Below, one piece after another: positions 1-8,659 of a DNA stretch of 24,047 bases. The DNA is from an uncultured Prevotellaceae bacterium. GTDB lineage: Bacteria; Bacteroidota; Bacteroidia; Bacteroidales; Bacteroidaceae. The notes under the pieces were generated by a model, which was given only the letters and a program-made list of their open reading frames with translations, searched no databases and was not told the origin of the DNA. The stretch lies in assembly GCA_902775075.1 (NCBI GenBank), contig CACYKX010000020.1, positions 1 through 24,047 on the forward strand, given 5' to 3'. The first letter of the stretch is position 1, and each line of letters begins with the position of its first letter. The translations under genes were made by a program, and so were the position numbers.

Positions 1-358
1 AATTACTCATTTTCAATGAGTTAAACAAACTTTGAAGCCTTTTTTATTCCAAATTTACGTTAATATATGCATGTGATTTCTTACATGCGAAAGTTCAATA
101 TATAATAAAATATATAATAATTATATAATATATTAAGAAAAGTATCTGTCGGATATTTTCGCAGAAAGTACAAAGTTATACCCCTCGAAAAACTAACTGA
201 GATTTGAGATTTGAGACTATCGCTTAGGAATTAGTTCATCCTCTCACCCCGAATCTACTTCTTCTCTATGAAGCCATAACTACTCTTTAATCGGAAAACG
301 AACTATCTAGACATACTTTCAGTCTGTATAGACTTTCTTAAAAATAATAGAGAAAACA
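1..358. other. Non-coding region left of the sigma-factor promoters
   Basis: I see no credible gene here. It holds a small hairpin at 5-21 (ACTCATT, 3-nt loop, AATGAGT), a second hairpin at 69-88 (GCATGT, 8-nt loop, ACATGC), a tract of only A and T at about 97-136, and at 181-217 one arm of a long-range inverted repeat (separate entry). The minus-strand reading frame reaching 319-516 has no recognisable protein character and runs across promoter P1. Confidence 0.6.
181..217 (+). repeat. Left arm of long-range inverted repeat
   Basis: CCCC at 181-184 is followed, after TCG, by AAAAACTAACTGAGA and then GATTT/GAGATTT iterations ending in GAGAC at 217. The reverse complement of 24005-24031 reads CCCC directly followed by AAAAACTAATTGAGATTTGA and then GAC. 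The arms differ by one substitution, by loss of one 7-bp GAGATTT unit, and by the TCG insert. The 7-bp iteration suggests copy-number slippage. It could be a dispersed intergenic repeat rather than the end of a mobile element, since no transposase or integrase is visible. Confidence 0.6.
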
Positions 359-390
359 TTTGGTAGTTTCAAAAAGTCGTTGTACCTTTG
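359..390 (+). promoter_or_regulatory. Promoter P1, far upstream of the sigma factor gene
   Basis: TTTG at 359-362 and TACCTTTG at 383-390 are separated by 20 bp, a full match to the Bacteroidetes housekeeping promoter (-33 TTTG, -7 TAnnTTTG). Transcription would start near 393 and give a leader of about 175 nt before the sigma factor start codon. The leader begins with a CGTCG/CGACG hairpin (394-398 with 409-413) whose loop contains a run of seven G. It may instead express a separate small RNA. Confidence 0.6.
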
Positions 391-505
391 CATCGTCGAT
401 TGGGGGGGCGACGGCAAAGAATCATACAGGAGCGAAGATAAAGGGTGGTTTTGCGATGACTCTCTAAAAAAATAATCTAGTAGGGTTAAAAGAACAATTT
501 TTTTG

Positions 506-513
506 TACCTTTG
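506..513 (+). promoter_or_regulatory. Promoter P2 (-7 element) close to the sigma factor gene
   Basis: TACCTTTG matches the -7 consensus and shares the longer string GTACCTTTGCA with P1. No TTTG lies at the expected -33 position (about 482-486), so P2 may be weaker or activator-dependent. A start near 520 would give a leader of about 50 nt. Confidence 0.5.
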
Positions 514-569
514 CAACCGAAGTCCATGAAAGAACTTTCTTAAGATAAGAACGATACAACAAGGTTATT

Positions 570-1133
570 ATGCAAATTAACCAAATTGACAAAGATACTA
601 TTGACGATCTTGCAATGGGGAGTAGAAAGGCTTTCCAGAGGATTTTTAATATCTTTTACCCAAAGGTTTATGCCTTTGCCCTTGGATTCATCAAGAACGA
701 AGCTGATGCCGAGGATATCTCTCAGATGGTATTTATTAATCTGTGGGTAAAACGCAATAAATTGCAAGGGGTTGAGAATCTCGATGGTTATGTTTATATT
801 GTAGCTAAACATACTGTGTTGAATTATATTGCTTCGCGCAAGGTGACAGTTGATATTGATAGCATTACGGAAACAAGTGCCTCAGGGACGTCACCTCAGG
901 AGTTGATAGAAGCCAGTGATATGAGGCTGTTGATAAGTATGATAGTACAAAATATGCCTCCACAGCGACAGACAATTTATAGGATGAGTAGAGAGAAAGG
1001 CCTTAACAATGATGTGATAGCAGAAAAGTTAGGTTTACAAAAGAAAACTGTAGAGAACCATTTGAATTTGGCATTGGGTGATATACGTAAAATGCTAAAA
1101 ATCCTTATTTTATTGTTATTGAGTTGGGAATAA
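570..1133 (+). CDS. ECF-type RNA polymerase sigma factor
   Basis: A 187-residue extracytoplasmic-function sigma factor that would direct RNA polymerase to the promoter of the downstream uptake genes. Region 2 spans about residues 21-90, with the typical AEDISQMVFINLW stretch at 47-59. Region 4 spans about 120-175, with a helix-turn-helix around NNDVIAEKLGLQKKTVENHL. The protein ends in a short hydrophobic tail (ILILLLLSWE), which I have seen in other Bacteroidetes members of this family. It is followed after 76 bp by a FecR-type anti-sigma gene and then by a SusC protein with an STN domain, the standard order of a trans-envelope signalling system. Two candidate promoters precede it. The family call is firm; the inducing signal is not visible. 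Confidence 0.93.
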   Translation: MQINQIDKDTIDDLAMGSRKAFQRIFNIFYPKVYAFALGFIKNEADAEDISQMVFINLWVKRNKLQGVENLDGYVYIVAKHTVLNYIASRKVTVDIDSITETSASGTSPQELIEASDMRLLISMIVQNMPPQRQTIYRMSREKGLNNDVIAEKLGLQKKTVENHLNLALGDIRKMLKILILLLLSWE

Positions 1134-1209
1134 CATGAATTTGTGTTGTCTAATATAATAGTTATAAACGATAGAGTTCTAAGTGAGTTCTGTAATAATA
1201 TGAATTGGT

Positions 1210-2196
1210 ATGAGCAGATACATACAACAGATTGTCGAATATTTCTTTCATCATGATGTAAAGGGGGATATAGTAACAAGAGTACAACAACGTATTTTGC
1301 TTGGTGGTCATGATGCCGAGGACGCCTTCCGTAAGATGTGGGCCGAATGTGACGAGGTTGTAGTAGATGATGCAAAGACAGAAAAAGCCTTTGCTAAGTT
1401 GTCGTCTGCTCTGCAAAACGATACGTGTGATGGGGGGCATCTCCATTGGTTGAAGATAGCTGCCATCTGGTTGACACCAGTTATAATGCTTAGTGCTTCT
1501 GCTTATTTTTATATATCAGCCACACAGAAGGAAAAGCTCTATTCAAAAGTGGAGTTCATACACAGGTTTACAGCCTATGGTGAGCGTAGTAGGATCGTAT
1601 TGCCCGATAGCTCGGTGGTTTGGCTAAATGGTGGAAGTTCACTTACTTATCCATCAACATTTTCGCCTGAAGAACGCAATGTGTGCCTTGTGGGAGAAGG
1701 ATTCTTTGAAGTGAAAAAGAATACAAAGAGACCGTTTACTGTGGACATCAATAAGATGAAACTGAAGGTTGTTGGTACATCATTTAATGTGTTCTCATAC
1801 CCGTCTAATCCGCAAGTTACCGTGACATTACAGACGGGTAAATTAAAAATAGATATGGCGGGACAGAAGAAATCATATATGTTGCAACCTAATGACCAAT
1901 TGCTTTTAGATACGAAGACAGGCAAAACGGAGATGCGACATGTAAATGCTGTAGATTATTCGATATGGCGTGTACCTACTTTATATTTTGAAGAGACAAA
2001 ATTGGTTTATGTTCTACAACAAATAGAGCGTGCATATAATGTTAAGATACACATACAGAATAGTAGATACAACAATCAGACCATTCGTGCACATTTTAAT
2101 ACGAACGAAAAGATAGAAGATATCATGTGCGTTATCAAAATGCTGATACCACAATTAAACTATGAGATTGACGGCAACGAGATCTTTATCAAATAA
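1210..2196 (+). CDS. FecR-family anti-sigma factor
   Basis: A 328-residue inner-membrane anti-sigma factor. An N-terminal cytoplasmic part (about 1-80) would hold the sigma factor. One transmembrane helix lies near residues 82-103 (AAIWLTPVIMLSASAYFYI). The periplasmic FecR domain follows at about 118-220 (for example SRIVLPDSSVVWLNGGSSL and KLKVVGTSFNVFSY). The C-terminal part, about 255-328, resembles the DUF4974 domain common in Bacteroidetes FecR proteins. In known systems the periplasmic part contacts the STN domain of the cognate TonB-dependent receptor, and ligand binding releases the sigma factor. Here the receptor is the next gene. ATG at 1210 gives the proper start; the ATG at 1200 is in another frame. 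Confidence 0.93.
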   Translation: MSRYIQQIVEYFFHHDVKGDIVTRVQQRILLGGHDAEDAFRKMWAECDEVVVDDAKTEKAFAKLSSALQNDTCDGGHLHWLKIAAIWLTPVIMLSASAYFYISATQKEKLYSKVEFIHRFTAYGERSRIVLPDSSVVWLNGGSSLTYPSTFSPEERNVCLVGEGFFEVKKNTKRPFTVDINKMKLKVVGTSFNVFSYPSNPQVTVTLQTGKLKIDMAGQKKSYMLQPNDQLLLDTKTGKTEMRHVNAVDYSIWRVPTLYFEETKLVYVLQQIERAYNVKIHIQNSRYNNQTIRAHFNTNEKIEDIMCVIKMLIPQLNYEIDGNEIFIK

Positions 2197-2223
2197 TTAA
2201 TTTAATATTTTTTAACCTTTTAA

Positions 2224-2260
2224 CTTTGGGGGTTGGGGAGTATTTGTAGTGTCTTAAATT
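2224..2260 (+). promoter_or_regulatory. Candidate ECF-dependent promoter of the susC-like gene
   Basis: The 104-bp gap after fecR holds a G-rich element (ACTTTGGGGGTTGGGGAG at 2223-2240) inside otherwise AT-rich DNA, then TATTTGTAGTGTCTTAAATT at 2241-2260. CTTAAATT occurs twice, at 2253-2260 and 2269-2276. No match to the housekeeping -33/-7 pair is convincing, which fits recognition by the locus's own ECF sigma factor. This is inferred from position and base composition only. Confidence 0.35.
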
Positions 2261-2300
2261 TAGATACCTTAAATTAATTATTTAAATTTAAAAACCTAAA

Positions 2301-5300
2301 ATGAAAGAAAAAAAACGTATTCTAAAGACGGCTGCCGCCATGTTGATAGTTGGTAGTCTATTTCTACAAGCTCAGAATGTGTCCTTTGGTAATGAGCGCA
2401 CGACGCTGAAAAAAGCTTTTGAGAAAATAGAAGCGGTGAGTAGCTACAAAATTGCTTATAATGCTTCTAAACTGAATGTGAATAGAACAGTAAAACTGGA
2501 CAAGAAAAACAAAACCGTGGTCCAAGCGCTAGAAGATTTACTGAGAGACACAGACTGTACATTTGAAATGAAAGGCAACCTGATTATTATCGTGCCCAAA
2601 AAGTCGGAGAATGTAAAGCAAAATAAAAGCATAAGTAGAGTGAGGATTTCGGGTGTGGTAACAGATCAAAATGGCGAGGCTGTGATAGGTGCTACAGTGG
2701 GAGAGAAGGGAACCACTAATTGTACCGTTACAGATGTCAATGGTCACTATAAGCTAAATGTTCAGAAAGGTGGTCTCATACAAGTTAGCTATATAGGTTT
2801 CATTACCCAGAACCTGAAAGTAGGAGGCACAAATGAACTTAATGTCACATTGAAAGAAGATCAGCATAACCTGAATGAGGTTGTCGTCGTAGGATATGGT
2901 CAGATGAAGAAAAGCGACCTCACAGGTGCTGTGGCATCGGTGACGGTCGATCAAGATAAAGCCGTATATGAAAGTGGTGTGGATCATTTGTTGCAAGGTA
3001 ATGCCCCTGGTGTGTATGTGAATTCGGGTGACTCGCAATTGGGTGGTCTTATCAATGTGCGTATTCGTGGAACATCAACATTGAATGGAAATAAGGAACC
3101 GTTGTATGTGATTGATGGCATTATCATGAACGATGCTACAGAAGATGCCGGAAATGCTGTAAGCGGAGGTACAGGTGGCGACCCTGTGCAGACTACCCAG
3201 AGTGGACTTACGGGTCTTAACCCTCAAGATATACAGAGTATTGAGGTATTGAAAGATGCTTCGGCAACGGCAATTTATGGTTCACGTGCATCAAATGGTG
3301 TTGTACTTATTACTACTAAAGAGGGCAAAACCGGTAAGGCAAAGGTCAACTTCTCTACAGGTTTCTCGTTGGGTAAAGCGACAAAACACATCGATGTACT
3401 TGATGCAGAAGAGTATGTGATATATAAAAATGAGAAGAGTGAAGGCTATTATAGTGATACGTTTCATCCTGTGTCACGTGATTGGCAAAAGGAATTATAT
3501 CATACCGCTCTAACGCAGTCGTACCGTTTATCGGTGAGTGGTGGTAACGACAAGGCCAACTATTTTGTGGCAGGTGGTTATCTCGATAATGATGGTATCA
3601 TCCGCAATACGGGACTATCACAGGCCGACCTACGCGTGAACTACAAATATAAACTGAGTAAGAATATGAGTTTGAAGGGTACATTCAGTTTGGTGCGTCG
3701 TATCAATGACATGACCGCAGGTACCGATGGACTTGGAAACTCTACCACTAGTCTAACTCGTCACGCTATATTAGCAAAGCCATTTACAGATGTAAATCCT
3801 GATGATGAGAATGATACAGGTTTGCAACTCATGCCAACAAATTGGTTGACAGACTATAAAGACCATTCTGAGGAAAATCGTGCTGTAGCATCAGTGGCCT
3901 TCGACTATAAGATTGTCAAGGGCTTGACATTTCATCTGATGGGATCGTATGACACCCGTGACAAGACACGTTCACGTTGGTATGGTACTGGCGTATATAC
4001 CGGTATGAAAGTGAAAGGACAATTGGGTATAAGTGAATTAAAAAGTCAGAAAAAGGCTCTTGAGGCATTGCTCTATTATGATTATACTATAAATGATGTG
4101 CATCATTTGTCGGGTACGGCTGGTGTGACCTACGAGCGTCGCGATGTGAATCGATATGGTATGGTAGGTGAGGATTTCTCTGTGTTGAGTTTGGGAATTG
4201 ACGGTATAGCCTATGCCAACAAAACCTACACAAATTCACATTCACTTACCAACGAGACTACCGCATCATCATTATTGCGCGTGAATTATAACTATATGGA
4301 CCGTTATCTTGTAACGTTGACAGGTCGTGTGGATGGCTCGAGTAAGTTTCAAAAGAACAACCGCTACAGTTTCTTCCCATCATTGGCACTCGCATGGCGT
4401 GTCAGTCAGGAGAATTTCTTGAAAGACAGCAAGTGGTTGAATAATTTAAAGATAAGGATGGGATGGGGTATGACAGGTAATCAAGGAATCTCAGCCTATG
4501 CCACCCAAAACACTTATAGCAATGTGGAGTATTCTACAGGTTCTGGTTCTAATCTCGTAGGTATGGCTCCAGATAAAATAGCTAATCCCAATCTGAAATG
4601 GGAAGCAACTTCACAGGTGAATGCCGGTATCGATTTTGGTGTACTAAACAATCGTTTGACCTTTAGCATCGATGCGTATCATAAGGAAACCAACGATATT
4701 CTTCAGTCAATGAGTACCGCTGTATCTACTGGGTTTAGTTCAATCTATGTAAACTGTGGGTCTATTCAAAACAATGGTGTGGAAGTCGCTGTTAATGCTG
4801 TACCCATAACTACAAAGGATTTTACTTGGAATATCGGAGCTAACCTGTCACACAACAAGAATCGTATAACCGATCTTGGATTGCCTGAAACAAAATATGG
4901 TACAGAATACTATCAAGCTTATTATGGAACAAATTTGTCGTACTTCGGTTCGGCAGCTTTTCCTGTAAACATCTTCATCAAAGGCAAGCCTATCGGACTA
5001 TTCTGGGGATATAAGACCAATGGTATTTTCCAAAGTGATGAAGAGGCTAACGGACTTGTGCATAATGGAAATAAGCTGACGGCTGGTGACATCGCTTATG
5101 TAGATATCAATCATGATGGAGTTATTAATACAGAAGATCGTGTGATTCTTGGCGATCCGAATCCTGATTTCACCTTTGGCTTCAACACGTCTTTAACCTA
5201 TAAGGCTTTCACTCTCTCGGCTCAGTTCTATGGTTCAGTAGGCAACGATTTGGTGAATGCTAACCTACTTGATAACACCAATACATATTATGATTATAAT

Positions 5301-5648
5301 ATTTTAAAAGAGGCATACTATGAGGCATGGCGTGCAGAGAGTCCAAGCATAAAATATCCAAAACTTGGTACACCTTTGAATGAACTTACAGACCGAATGG
5401 TGGAAAATGGTAGCTTTTTGCGCATGAGTAGTTTGAGTCTTACCTGGAATATGCCTGTACGCAAGTGGAAAGCAATAAACGGATTACAGCTTACTCTGAC
5501 AGGTCGCAATCTGTTTACGATTACAAACTATTCCGGTTACGATCCTGATGCCAACAGTTTCTCTAATGACTCTAAACGTGTCGGCATCGACTATGGTAGC
5601 GCACCTGTTACCCGTTCGTATAGTTGCACGGTAAATGTAACCTTTTAA
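2301..5648 (+). CDS. SusC/RagA-family TonB-dependent transducer with STN domain
   Basis: A 1115-residue outer-membrane receptor that imports a bound ligand using TonB energy. A signal peptide covers about residues 1-25 (LFLQAQ). An STN (secretin/TonB short N-terminal) domain spans about 29-98, which marks it as a transducer signalling to FecR. A carboxypeptidase-regulatory-like beta domain spans about 114-190. A TonB-box-like NEVVVVGYG lies at 192-200, the plug runs to about 340 (QDIQSIEVLKDASATAIYGS), and the barrel ends in SCTVNVTF with the usual terminal Phe. The SusD partner starts 58 bp downstream. The ligand cannot be told from sequence; the adjoining phosphatase gene suggests a phosphorylated compound rather than a plain glycan. 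Confidence 0.95.
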   Translation: MKEKKRILKTAAAMLIVGSLFLQAQNVSFGNERTTLKKAFEKIEAVSSYKIAYNASKLNVNRTVKLDKKNKTVVQALEDLLRDTDCTFEMKGNLIIIVPKKSENVKQNKSISRVRISGVVTDQNGEAVIGATVGEKGTTNCTVTDVNGHYKLNVQKGGLIQVSYIGFITQNLKVGGTNELNVTLKEDQHNLNEVVVVGYGQMKKSDLTGAVASVTVDQDKAVYESGVDHLLQGNAPGVYVNSGDSQLGGLINVRIRGTSTLNGNKEPLYVIDGIIMNDATEDAGNAVSGGTGGDPVQTTQSGLTGLNPQDIQSIEVLKDASATAIYGSRASNGVVLITTKEGKTGKAKVNFSTGFSLGKATKHIDVLDAEEYVIYKNEKSEGYYSDTFHPVSRDWQKELYHTALTQSYRLSVSGGNDKANYFVAGGYLDNDGIIRNTGLSQADLRVNYKYKLSKNMSLKGTFSLVRRINDMTAGTDGLGNSTTSLTRHAILAKPFTDVNPDDENDTGLQLMPTNWLTDYKDHSEENRAVASVAFDYKIVKGLTFHLMGSYDTRDKTRSRWYGTGVYTGMKVKGQLGISELKSQKKALEALLYYDYTINDVHHLSGTAGVTYERRDVNRYGMVGEDFSVLSLGIDGIAYANKTYTNSHSLTNETTASSLLRVNYNYMDRYLVTLTGRVDGSSKFQKNNRYSFFPSLALAWRVSQENFLKDSKWLNNLKIRMGWGMTGNQGISAYATQNTYSNVEYSTGSGSNLVGMAPDKIANPNLKWEATSQVNAGIDFGVLNNRLTFSIDAYHKETNDILQSMSTAVSTGFSSIYVNCGSIQNNGVEVAVNAVPITTKDFTWNIGANLSHNKNRITDLGLPETKYGTEYYQAYYGTNLSYFGSAAFPVNIFIKGKPIGLFWGYKTNGIFQSDEEANGLVHNGNKLTAGDIAYVDINHDGVINTEDRVILGDPNPDFTFGFNTSLTYKAFTLSAQFYGSVGNDLVNANLLDNTNTYYDYNILKEAYYEAWRAESPSIKYPKLGTPLNELTDRMVENGSFLRMSSLSLTWNMPVRKWKAINGLQLTLTGRNLFTITNYSGYDPDANSFSNDSKRVGIDYGSAPVTRSYSCTVNVTF

Positions 5649-5706
5649 AGGTTAATAGAAGAAAAATGAAAAAACAAGAAGGTAAAAAACTCAAAACAAT
5701 ACGACA

Positions 5707-7272
5707 ATGAAAAAAATCATTATATATTCGTTAGTACTGTTAAGTATGATTTCTTTTGTTTCATGTAATGCCATACTTGAAGAAGATATAGATTCTTTCC
5801 CTTCGCCATCGATTACTTACTCTAACGATGAAAGTGTAGAATCAGCATTAACAGGTTGTTATCATGAACTAATAAGCTATCAATTATTCGGTTCAGACTA
5901 TACAACTATTTTTTGTACTGCCGGTGGAACATGTATCAATACAAGTTCATCATACAACGATATGAGAGCTCAAAAGTGCGAACCCGACAATAAGTATATT
6001 GGTAGATTATTTAAATCACATTATCGTGTGATAGCCGATTGTAATGACTTGCTCGATAAGATCAATGATAGCGGAGCTTCTGATATGCTGAAAGCACGCG
6101 CTCAGGGCGAGGCTTACTTGTTGAGAGGTATGATGTTCTTTAATCTAGTGCGTGCATTCGGTGGCGTGCCTCTTCGTATTAGTTCAATAACAAGTACAAC
6201 GCTAAATATGCCTCGTGCCTCTGTGGAAGCAACCTATCAGCAGATTATTGATGACTTGGAAAAGGCCGCTACATTCCTACCCGAAGTGAATCCTATCGAA
6301 GGACGTCCAAATTGCTATGCTGCCCACGCCTTGTTAGCGAAAGTATATCTGACGATGGCTAATGGTGAGGAGAATTCTCCATATTGGCAGAAATGTATCG
6401 ATGAGGCACAAAAAGTGTATGGCCACTATCAGTTGGTGCCTCTGCAAACCCTCTACAATCCACAAAACCGCAATACAGCCGAGTCAATAATCGAAATTCA
6501 GTTCTCCGACATCAACGGTAATACCTATACACAGGGTTTTGCTCCTACCGAGAGCGATTATACTCCTAATTCAGCAAGTGCACCTTATGGGCGCTATCGT
6601 CCATCAAAATATATCTTTGATACTTGGAGAAAACAATATCCGGGTGATCCACGTATAGAAGAGGGAATCATCTATGATAGTTATACAAAGAAAGGTGGTA
6701 AAGAAACCGTAGAAATATATCCAAAGTATAATAGTAGTAAAGGAAATTCACGTATGTGGGTTTATATCAAAAAGTATCTAGACTCCCGATATGTGGCACA
6801 ATATACGCCTCAAAACTTTATCTATCTGCGTTATGCCGATGTGTTGCTGATGTTGGCAGAGGCTACCAATGAGGTAAGTGGACCGGAAAAAGCTTATAAA
6901 TATGTGAACGAGGTGTTAGCTCGTGCACGCAATAGTGCTACTCCAGCAGCTGCAGAACCTGCCGATTGGAGTGGTATGACAAAGGAAGAATTCCGTCATC
7001 GTATTATGTACGAGCGCTTTTATGAATTATTAGGAGAACAGACAGAATATTTCGACATGCGCCGTCGTGGTTATCAGTTTATGCTCGACTATTGGATAGC
7101 ACATAACGCTCATCCCGCGAACTGCAAAAATCCGTCATCTCCGAAATATAAGGAAAACTGGTTTGAATGTACTCCCGAGATGGCTAAGCGCGCAATGTTG
7201 CTACCGTTTCCAACACTTGAGATTAATTCGAACAACGCTATTAGTGATAAAGACCAAAATCCTGGATATTAA
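5707..7272 (+). CDS. SusD/RagB-family ligand-binding lipoprotein
   Basis: A 521-residue surface lipoprotein expected to form the lid of the SusC channel and bind the ligand. The signal peptide ends in SFVSC with the lipidated Cys at residue 20. Family hallmarks include the region around EAYLLRGMMFFNLVRAFGGV, the tetratricopeptide-like AAHALLAKVYLTMANGE, the YLRYADVLLMLAEA stretch, YERFYELLGEQTEYFDMRRR, and the C-terminal DQNPGY. It lies 58 bp after the susC-like gene and 9 bp before the phosphatase, so the three are almost surely cotranscribed. The family is certain; specificity is not visible. Confidence 0.95.
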   Translation: MKKIIIYSLVLLSMISFVSCNAILEEDIDSFPSPSITYSNDESVESALTGCYHELISYQLFGSDYTTIFCTAGGTCINTSSSYNDMRAQKCEPDNKYIGRLFKSHYRVIADCNDLLDKINDSGASDMLKARAQGEAYLLRGMMFFNLVRAFGGVPLRISSITSTTLNMPRASVEATYQQIIDDLEKAATFLPEVNPIEGRPNCYAAHALLAKVYLTMANGEENSPYWQKCIDEAQKVYGHYQLVPLQTLYNPQNRNTAESIIEIQFSDINGNTYTQGFAPTESDYTPNSASAPYGRYRPSKYIFDTWRKQYPGDPRIEEGIIYDSYTKKGGKETVEIYPKYNSSKGNSRMWVYIKKYLDSRYVAQYTPQNFIYLRYADVLLMLAEATNEVSGPEKAYKYVNEVLARARNSATPAAAEPADWSGMTKEEFRHRIMYERFYELLGEQTEYFDMRRRGYQFMLDYWIAHNAHPANCKNPSSPKYKENWFECTPEMAKRAMLLPFPTLEINSNNAISDKDQNPGY

Positions 7273-7281
7273 TAACATATA

Positions 7282-8565
7282 ATGATGAAGAAATTTTTTC
7301 TATCTGTAGCATTTACGCTATTGACTATCTTGGCTTGGGGACAACGTACTCCAGCTTTAGAACAACTGAAAAATGACCCACGAAAAGCTTATGGTACAGA
7401 TTATCCGTATAGGCAAACTAATGATGTAAAACTTACCAAATGCCCTGATGGATATAAGCCATTCTATATCAGTCATTATGCCCGTCATGGTTCGCGCTAT
7501 TATTGGAGTAATAGTCTATATAAGGAACTTGACACTCTGCTTACTATAGCTCATGAAAGACGGCAATTGACATCAATAGGTGAAGCCTTTCGCCAAAAGT
7601 TTATGATGGCCAAAGATGAATTGCTGACAGGGGTTGGTGAGTTGACCGACCTCGGCTGGCAACAGCATCAAGGCATTGCCCGAACGATGTATAACAATTT
7701 TCCGGAAGTTTTCGAGAATGGTGGTAAAGTTTTGGCTATTTCATCGCTGGTAGGCCGTTGTATCATCAGTATGTCGGCCTTTTGTCAGGAATTGGTACAA
7801 TGTAATCCTAAGATTGTAATTCGTGAACAGTCGTCACGCTTTACGCTTGATGGGGTAGTTCCTACTGATGGACAAAATCCCATCAAGCACAATTATCCTA
7901 AGGACCTAAAACCAAGATATGAAAAGAATAGTAATCTCTTTAAAATAAAAGACGACCTGCGGCAAAAGTTGCTCAAACGTATGTTTACAACCACAGAAGG
8001 ATTACCGAGCAAACCACATCATATTGCCAGCAATCTAATAAGGTTATATACATCACTTCCAAGTATTAATCACGAAGGAATGATGGACAACCTTATTACC
8101 GATCAAGAAATTGCAGATAGATGGGAAGGCGAAAATCTGAGTTCATATTCATGGGTCTTTGGTTCGCAATATCAGATGATTCCAATCTTGCAAGATATCA
8201 TGAAGAAAGCTGCTGCCGTTATTGATGGAACAAGTGACCATATAGTGGATTTGCGATTTGGCCACGACACGTGTATTGGTCCACTCACCGTATTGATGGG
8301 TATCAATGGTGCTGACATTGATCCTGTAAATCCTAATGAGGTAAAAGATTGCTACCAAAATTGGGAGACTTGTAAGGCGAGCAACATTCAATTAATATTT
8401 TATCATGGAAAGAAATCTACGGATGATATCCTTGTTAAATGTCTGATGAATGGTGAGGAGGCTTCTTTACCTGTTCCTACCGATAATTATCCATATTATA
8501 AATGGAACGATTTTCAGAAATTTTATACAGCTCGTTGTTTAATAGCTTGTAAAAGTTCGAATTGA
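7282..8565 (+). CDS. Secreted histidine acid phosphatase (phytase/MINPP-like)
   Basis: A 427-residue member of the histidine phosphatase superfamily, clade 2. It has a signal peptide of about 20 residues (LLTILAWG, cleaved before Gln21). The catalytic signature HYARHGSRY carries the phosphohistidine nucleophile His69 with Arg68 and Arg72. The downstream HD pair at 328-329 (FGHDTCIG) would supply the proton donor. Relatives include inositol polyphosphate phosphatases such as the MINPP of Bacteroides thetaiotaomicron, but MINPP enzymes usually carry HAE rather than HD, so substrate class is open (phytate, sugar phosphates, other phosphomonoesters). It starts 9 bp after the susD-like stop codon. 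Its product would free phosphate or a dephosphorylated moiety in the periplasm or at the surface. ATG at 7285 is an equally possible start. Confidence 0.88.
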   Translation: MMKKFFLSVAFTLLTILAWGQRTPALEQLKNDPRKAYGTDYPYRQTNDVKLTKCPDGYKPFYISHYARHGSRYYWSNSLYKELDTLLTIAHERRQLTSIGEAFRQKFMMAKDELLTGVGELTDLGWQQHQGIARTMYNNFPEVFENGGKVLAISSLVGRCIISMSAFCQELVQCNPKIVIREQSSRFTLDGVVPTDGQNPIKHNYPKDLKPRYEKNSNLFKIKDDLRQKLLKRMFTTTEGLPSKPHHIASNLIRLYTSLPSINHEGMMDNLITDQEIADRWEGENLSSYSWVFGSQYQMIPILQDIMKKAAAVIDGTSDHIVDLRFGHDTCIGPLTVLMGINGADIDPVNPNEVKDCYQNWETCKASNIQLIFYHGKKSTDDILVKCLMNGEEASLPVPTDNYPYYKWNDFQKFYTARCLIACKSSN

Positions 8566-8582
8566 TAGGTTCTTTGTTTATT

Positions 8583-8659
8583 CAGTTAACTTCGTAAGGC
8601 TACATACCTATTCGCGTGAGCTTACGAAGTTAACTGCGTAAGCTGATGAAGTTAACTGC
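8583..8659. repeat. Three-copy GAAGTTAACTG repeat cluster; possible bidirectional terminator
   Basis: CAGTTAACTTCGTAAG at 8583-8598 and CTTACGAAGTTAACTG at 8621-8636 form a perfect 16-bp inverted repeat with a 22-nt loop. The right arm also sits inside a tandem direct repeat: 8616-8637 and 8638-8659 are 22-bp units identical at 19 positions. It lies between two convergent genes, where the stem-loop could end transcription from both sides, though no long U run follows. It may alternatively be a small dispersed repeat unit. Confidence 0.65.

Noticed and set aside
319..516. Minus-strand 65-codon reading frame upstream of the sigma factor gene
   Set aside because: It lies across promoters P1 and P2, has no recognisable domain or signal, and contains low-complexity residues produced by the G/C homopolymer.
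8583..8659. Short CRISPR-like array
   Set aside because: Only three units, one inverted, with no spacers of regular length and no cas genes nearby.
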